From NCBI RefSeq assembly GCF_014529535.1, contig NW_023503972.1, positions 6,510,001-6,574,000 on the forward strand: 64,000 bases of DNA, written 5' to 3'. The translations under genes were made by a program, and so were the position numbers. Every line of letters starts with the position of its first letter. Positions within the stretch are counted from its first letter, which is position 1. This stretch comes from Bradysia coprophila. Lineage: Eukaryota; Arthropoda; Insecta; Diptera; Sciaridae. This document shows positions 60,226 through 64,000 of this stretch, one piece after another. The notes beneath the pieces were generated by a model. That model was not told the DNA's origin. It saw only the letters and a list, made by a program, of their open reading frames with translations, and made no database searches.

Positions 60226-62075
60226 ATGTTGCTCAAGGCACCGATAGCTGTGCTAGTGGTGTCATTATTTGTTGGTGAGATTTTCGCAGATTTATTAGTC
60301 AAAAGTCATTTTAGAAATCAATATTTTATCACTAGCTGCAGCACGATGTGAAAGTGAAAGTTTACTTCCTCTGGTTACTGGCGGAACAGCTACAGTTGTA
60401 GGTCAAGCACCGTATGTGGTACGTTTTAGTTTTATGCATTACTGTGCCTGCGGTTGAAATTAACTTTATTAAAATTAATGTGTATTGTATTGGCACTGTA
60501 ACACGTTCACTATTCATTCATAGGTGTCGCTATTGCCATGAATTCAGTCATCGCTCAAGTAATTATTCTTTGTGCGTGTGAAAAAAAGCCCCAAAAACGG
60601 GACACAAGTTGTTATTACAATCATGACTTCTACGATTTAATTGTGCTACACCCCACACCACTTTTATCGTAGAAATTTGAAATTTATTAAGCCATTAATG
60701 ACCAAAATCTATAAACGAAGATAAGGAGATACTCACAAAGTACGCTTGAAAAATGAAAACACTGCGTCACAGACAACGCTATCGCCTTAAATAAAATCAA
60801 ATCATGTTTCGCAGTAAACGCAAACATTACAGTTCGTGATATTGCTGCACAAACCCATGTCATATAAGAGTCGTTAGTAAATACAATTTTTGCGACTCCA
60901 AAAAGGGCCGGACACCCAAAAACTCTTCGGGTGTTGAATAATAAAAATTTATTACTGACCCTTCGTTCATCCAAAAAATCAAAAAAAAAAAAAAAAATCT
61001 GGAATCAGCCCTAGCCTGTGTCATTAAAGTGATTAATCATAGTATCAGCACAAGATTCAAGAGTTTCATCGTTAGGTATCGATCCGAAGACAATCAGCCA
61101 TTGGCGAAACGACTAATTCATACTGCTCTGGAACAATCGTCAATGCGAACCATGTAGTCACCTCGGCTACATGTGTCCACGATGTCACTTTCAACCTGAT
61201 AAATCCATTCTGGTTTCGTATAATAGCTGGTGACCTGAACATTATCGTACCGTCATTCCAACGATTCACAACCAGAGCGTCCCACATTTATACGCATCCT
61301 GATTATAGATTCAATCCGCCAAGAAATAGCGTCGCAGTTATGAGAGTAAGAAGATGTTCGTCGAGGTAGGATACGAAGTTTTAAAGAAATCTCTCCGTTT
61401 GTAGACCTTGGAACCGTTTCCTGTCCCAAGCAACAATATAGATTTCGCAGTACTAAACACGGTTCCATTGGCTATTGGCCACAATTGTCGTTTTATTGGA
61501 TGGGGATCGCAGGTAGAGTACTAAACATTCGATTCCAATAGCTTTTCTTGAAACGATTAATTGAAAATTTAACAGACAAACATTGGTGCCACGCTTGCCA
61601 CACAACGCTGGGTAAATGCTCCGATTATCGGTAAGGCTTGATTTTGCTAATTTTTGCATATATGAGAATGAGAACCACGGGCTGGACACTCTATGAATAG
61701 CAGCATTTAAAAAATGCAGAATAGCGTGAATAGTGTCAGGCCCGTGACGAGAACATACAATAATTTTAATGTAATTTTGCAATTTCAGCATGTGGCGGCG
61801 CAACTATTGATACAAATATGTTTTGTGCTGGATCACTAACAGTAACCAACCCGCCTTCTGGTGTGTGTGCTGGAAATTTGGGGGGCGGTTTATTCTGTGA
61901 CGTTAATGGTTGGTGGGAATTCACTGGCATTCTAGCTGGTGGTATCGGCTGTGGAGATGCAAATGTAGCCGGTCAATACATGCAAGTCAGAGATTTTGCA
62001 CCGTGGATAAATCAACAGTTTACACGGACTGATGCAACGAATCCTGGAATTCCTGTGCAAGCACCTGCACCATAA
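60226..62075 (+). CDS. Secreted chymotrypsin-like serine protease homolog without catalytic triad
   Basis: Exons 60226-60274, 60336-60418, 61076-61345, 61405-61512, 61576-61630 and 61789-62075 encode 283 residues: signal peptide (MLLKAPIAVLVVSLFVAAARC), a short propeptide, then a chymotrypsin (S1) domain. The domain starts LVTGG in place of IVGG. All catalytic positions differ: VVTSATCV replaces VLTAAHCV (His lost), RNSVAVMR replaces NDIALMR (Asp lost), and GNLGGGLFC replaces GDSGGPLVC (Ser to Leu). The FIGWG strand, the disulfide cysteines and the last helix (FAPWINQQF) are kept, so the fold should hold. It must act, if at all, as a binding protein or decoy (inference). The tail has a Pro/Ala-rich end (IPVQAPAP). 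An extra GTGTCGCT stretch at 60524 looks like a dead copy of exon 3's start. Confidence 0.9.
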
Positions 62076-62122
62076 ACGAGACTTTAGATAGTTAAGCACT
62101 GGATTTCTTTTTCAATTCTTTA

Positions 62123-62128
62123 AATAAA
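62123..62128 (+). terminator. Poly(A) signal of the protease homolog
   Basis: AATAAA 48 bp after the stop codon. Confidence 0.6.
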
Positions 62129-64000
62129 CTGAATCCGAAGTCATTACAGTCGGTTTTTTTAGTTCGGAACATAATTCAGATTTATTAGAGTTTTAAAACT
62201 CATCGAAGTTCCCAGTCAATAAAGTGTTTTCAAGTTATGATATTTTGGCACAAAATCTGAAAATTCCTTACCGATATCTCATGCACTGGGAATCACTTAT
62301 AATTGACTGGGTCAATTAGTGTAGCTTGAGGCTATACTTCACTCACTACGAGATTTTCTTCTACTGATTTTGTTCAGTATTGTTGCTATTTACACAGAAG
62401 GCTAAGAAACATTTTCAGTCAAATTGACTTCAATCGACGTTATTTCGCGAGATTTTCGCATTGTTTTTCCATTTCGTTGTTTTCGTTGTTGCTGTTTTGC
62501 CTTTTAGTTTTGCTTTTGAAGCTCAGGCTCAATTCTTTTGTTTGCTTTGCTGCATTTTTTGGTGATTTCTTAGCAGCATTCCGGTATTTCCCCAAATTTT
62601 CCATCAGCAGATGGCAATGTCTCAATGCAAACTATCCTACACTTGTTCATGGAAAGTTTTGCTTGCTGCTGTCTTGTGTAAGAGGCTAGCGGAAGCAACT
62701 GAAGATGGTCAGTCCACTCTGACCAGTGACCGCCGTTAGTTCTCGAGGTCGAAACAGCTTTTCTTTCATCTTTTTTGTCACTTTACGAGATGTGCGGGCA
62801 AGGGAAGAGCTATAGCTCTGTTTGTCGTTCCGAAGGATAGTTCTTTGTTATTTAACGAATGTGAAAAGGAGTCCTGTTTTGGTTTGTGTGCAGATGTCTT
62901 GTTCTTGCAATTTGCGCCCCTGACCTTTTCGTCTCAGGTTAAGCAACATTGGTATGTGCGAACTTCTGAAACTCTGAAAATCTAAAACTTTTTGAAGGTT
63001 AACAAACAACTTCTATCAGGAAAATCGATGAACTTGGGCAATTTGCGACGACATAGCCAAACTGAATCCAAGATGTTTCCTGGATTTTAAGATTTCTGTA
63101 GAATTTCCCAACTTTCATCAAGTTGTTTTTCGACATCAACCAATGATGATCTCAAATTACATCAGGTTTTCCGAAGAATTCGGGTTATTGTTTTCGACAT
63201 AACAAACCTATTGATTGTAGCTCCTAAGATTTGCATTATACGAAGCACAGCCTAACTATTTGAAGTAGCCAAAGCCAACCTCAAAAAACTGATACAAATA
63301 AAAAAAAAGTCTTAAAGGGTAAAGGTGACGCAAGTCCTTGCAAAAATATGCCATTTATGACGTCACTTTTTGAAGTAAAATTTTCTTTGTTGACTTGCGT
63401 CATGTCACCTTTACCATTTACGGCTTTTTTTACTGATCGCGATATATTGTAACTTAAAAATTCTTAACATGCTTATACACTGTAAAGTCACTGTTTGTTA
63501 TCAGTGTTTGTGACAGGGAAAATGAATTTACCGTCCACAAACATGTAAAATGGGTTACGTCACTGCTTGTTTAGGCACGTGTGATTACTCCACTCGTCTT
63601 CGGCTCGTTCCGCAAACCTCACACTTGCCTAAACAAATATTTACAAACAGTGACGTAACATACTATTATCGGGCGAGTACGATTTAATCATGAGGCGCAA
63701 ATACGTGCAATACGCATTTTTAACTTGTAAAATTGTCTGACTTATTCGTGTAAAGTACGATCACGTCAATCGTCGGTCTTGTGGTCGTTAGTTCAATTTC
63801 ATAAATGTTACGAGTAGAACGAGTTAAGATATATCAGAGTCTTGGAAGTTAACACTAACGGGAACTGCCTTACCTCTTCCTATTTTATAACATATTTTGT
63901 GCGGCACAAGAGTGTCTGAGTGTGGTGTATCGAAAATTTTGCAATCAAATAAATTGACTGTGAAACCAGAAGGAAAGTTTTGTAATAATCAAAATAGAGA
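62129..64000. other. Gene-free right edge with two inverted repeats
   Basis: No supported gene. An inverted pair ggtaaaggtgacgcaagtcc / gacttgcgtcatgtcacctt spans 63318-63420. Another (tgtttaggcacgtgtga / cacacttgcctaaaca) spans 63555-63660, inside the flanking pair tacgtcactg/cagtgacgta. Confidence 0.55.

Noticed and set aside
60524-60559. Possible exon of the protease homolog (GTGTCGCTATTGCC...)
   Set aside because: Using it introduces a stop after five codons, while splicing 60418 to 61076 gives VSIRRQ in frame. It may be a dead exon copy.

Overview
The window looks like nuclear DNA from an insect, most likely a fly of the lower Diptera. The reasons are short GT-AG introns (many 50-90 bp), AT-rich spacers, the arthropod-typical families (a mitochondrial-clan P450 of the shade type, a 7tm_6 odorant receptor, yellow/MRJP, pacifastin inhibitors, a luciferase-like acyl-CoA ligase) and a very dense load of small inverted-repeat transposons. 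The placement within Diptera is an inference. No RNA gene, CRISPR array or bacterial-type operon was seen.

Layout of genes: 11-1977 (+) is the 3' part of the kinesin-II KIF3A/Klp64D motor gene. 5276-8081 (-) is an eight-exon cytochrome P450 resembling CYP314A1 (shade). 8100-17880 has no gene I can support. 17885-20674 (-) is a five-exon AMP-forming acyl-CoA synthetase/luciferase-like gene. 23653-24373 (-), 25376-26103 (+) and 28066-28913 (-) are three paralogous two-domain pacifastin protease-inhibitor genes with the same three-exon structure, plus a possible relic of a fourth near 29180. 34213-35575 (-) is an odorant receptor with one apparent frameshift. 41671-45566 (-) is a yellow/MRJP family gene. 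56111-58818 (+) is a MINDY-4-like deubiquitinase-family gene that lacks the catalytic-cysteine motif. 60226-62075 (+) is a secreted chymotrypsin-like protein in which all three catalytic triad positions are replaced. All exon joins were worked out by hand, and every spliced frame closes. They remain predictions without transcript data.

Between and inside these genes lie at least fifteen families of short transposon-like repeats. Many have terminal inverted repeats and intact target-site duplications (8 bp, 7 bp, TA or TTAA), and several are nested up to three deep. One 5'-truncated LINE keeps a 14-bp target duplication. A composite tandem-repeat block fills 46-48.3 kb. The most notable observations are two enzyme-family genes that have lost their active sites, a TGACTCA motif kept just behind the first donor site in all three pacifastin genes, two head-to-tail copies of one MITE sharing the same 8-bp target sequence, a perfect 52-bp-arm hairpin, and a 28-bp tandem array of full TGACGTCA sites inside a MITE. 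I did not find convincing evidence of a wholly new biological system. The strongest leads are the inactive-enzyme genes and the nested element landscape.
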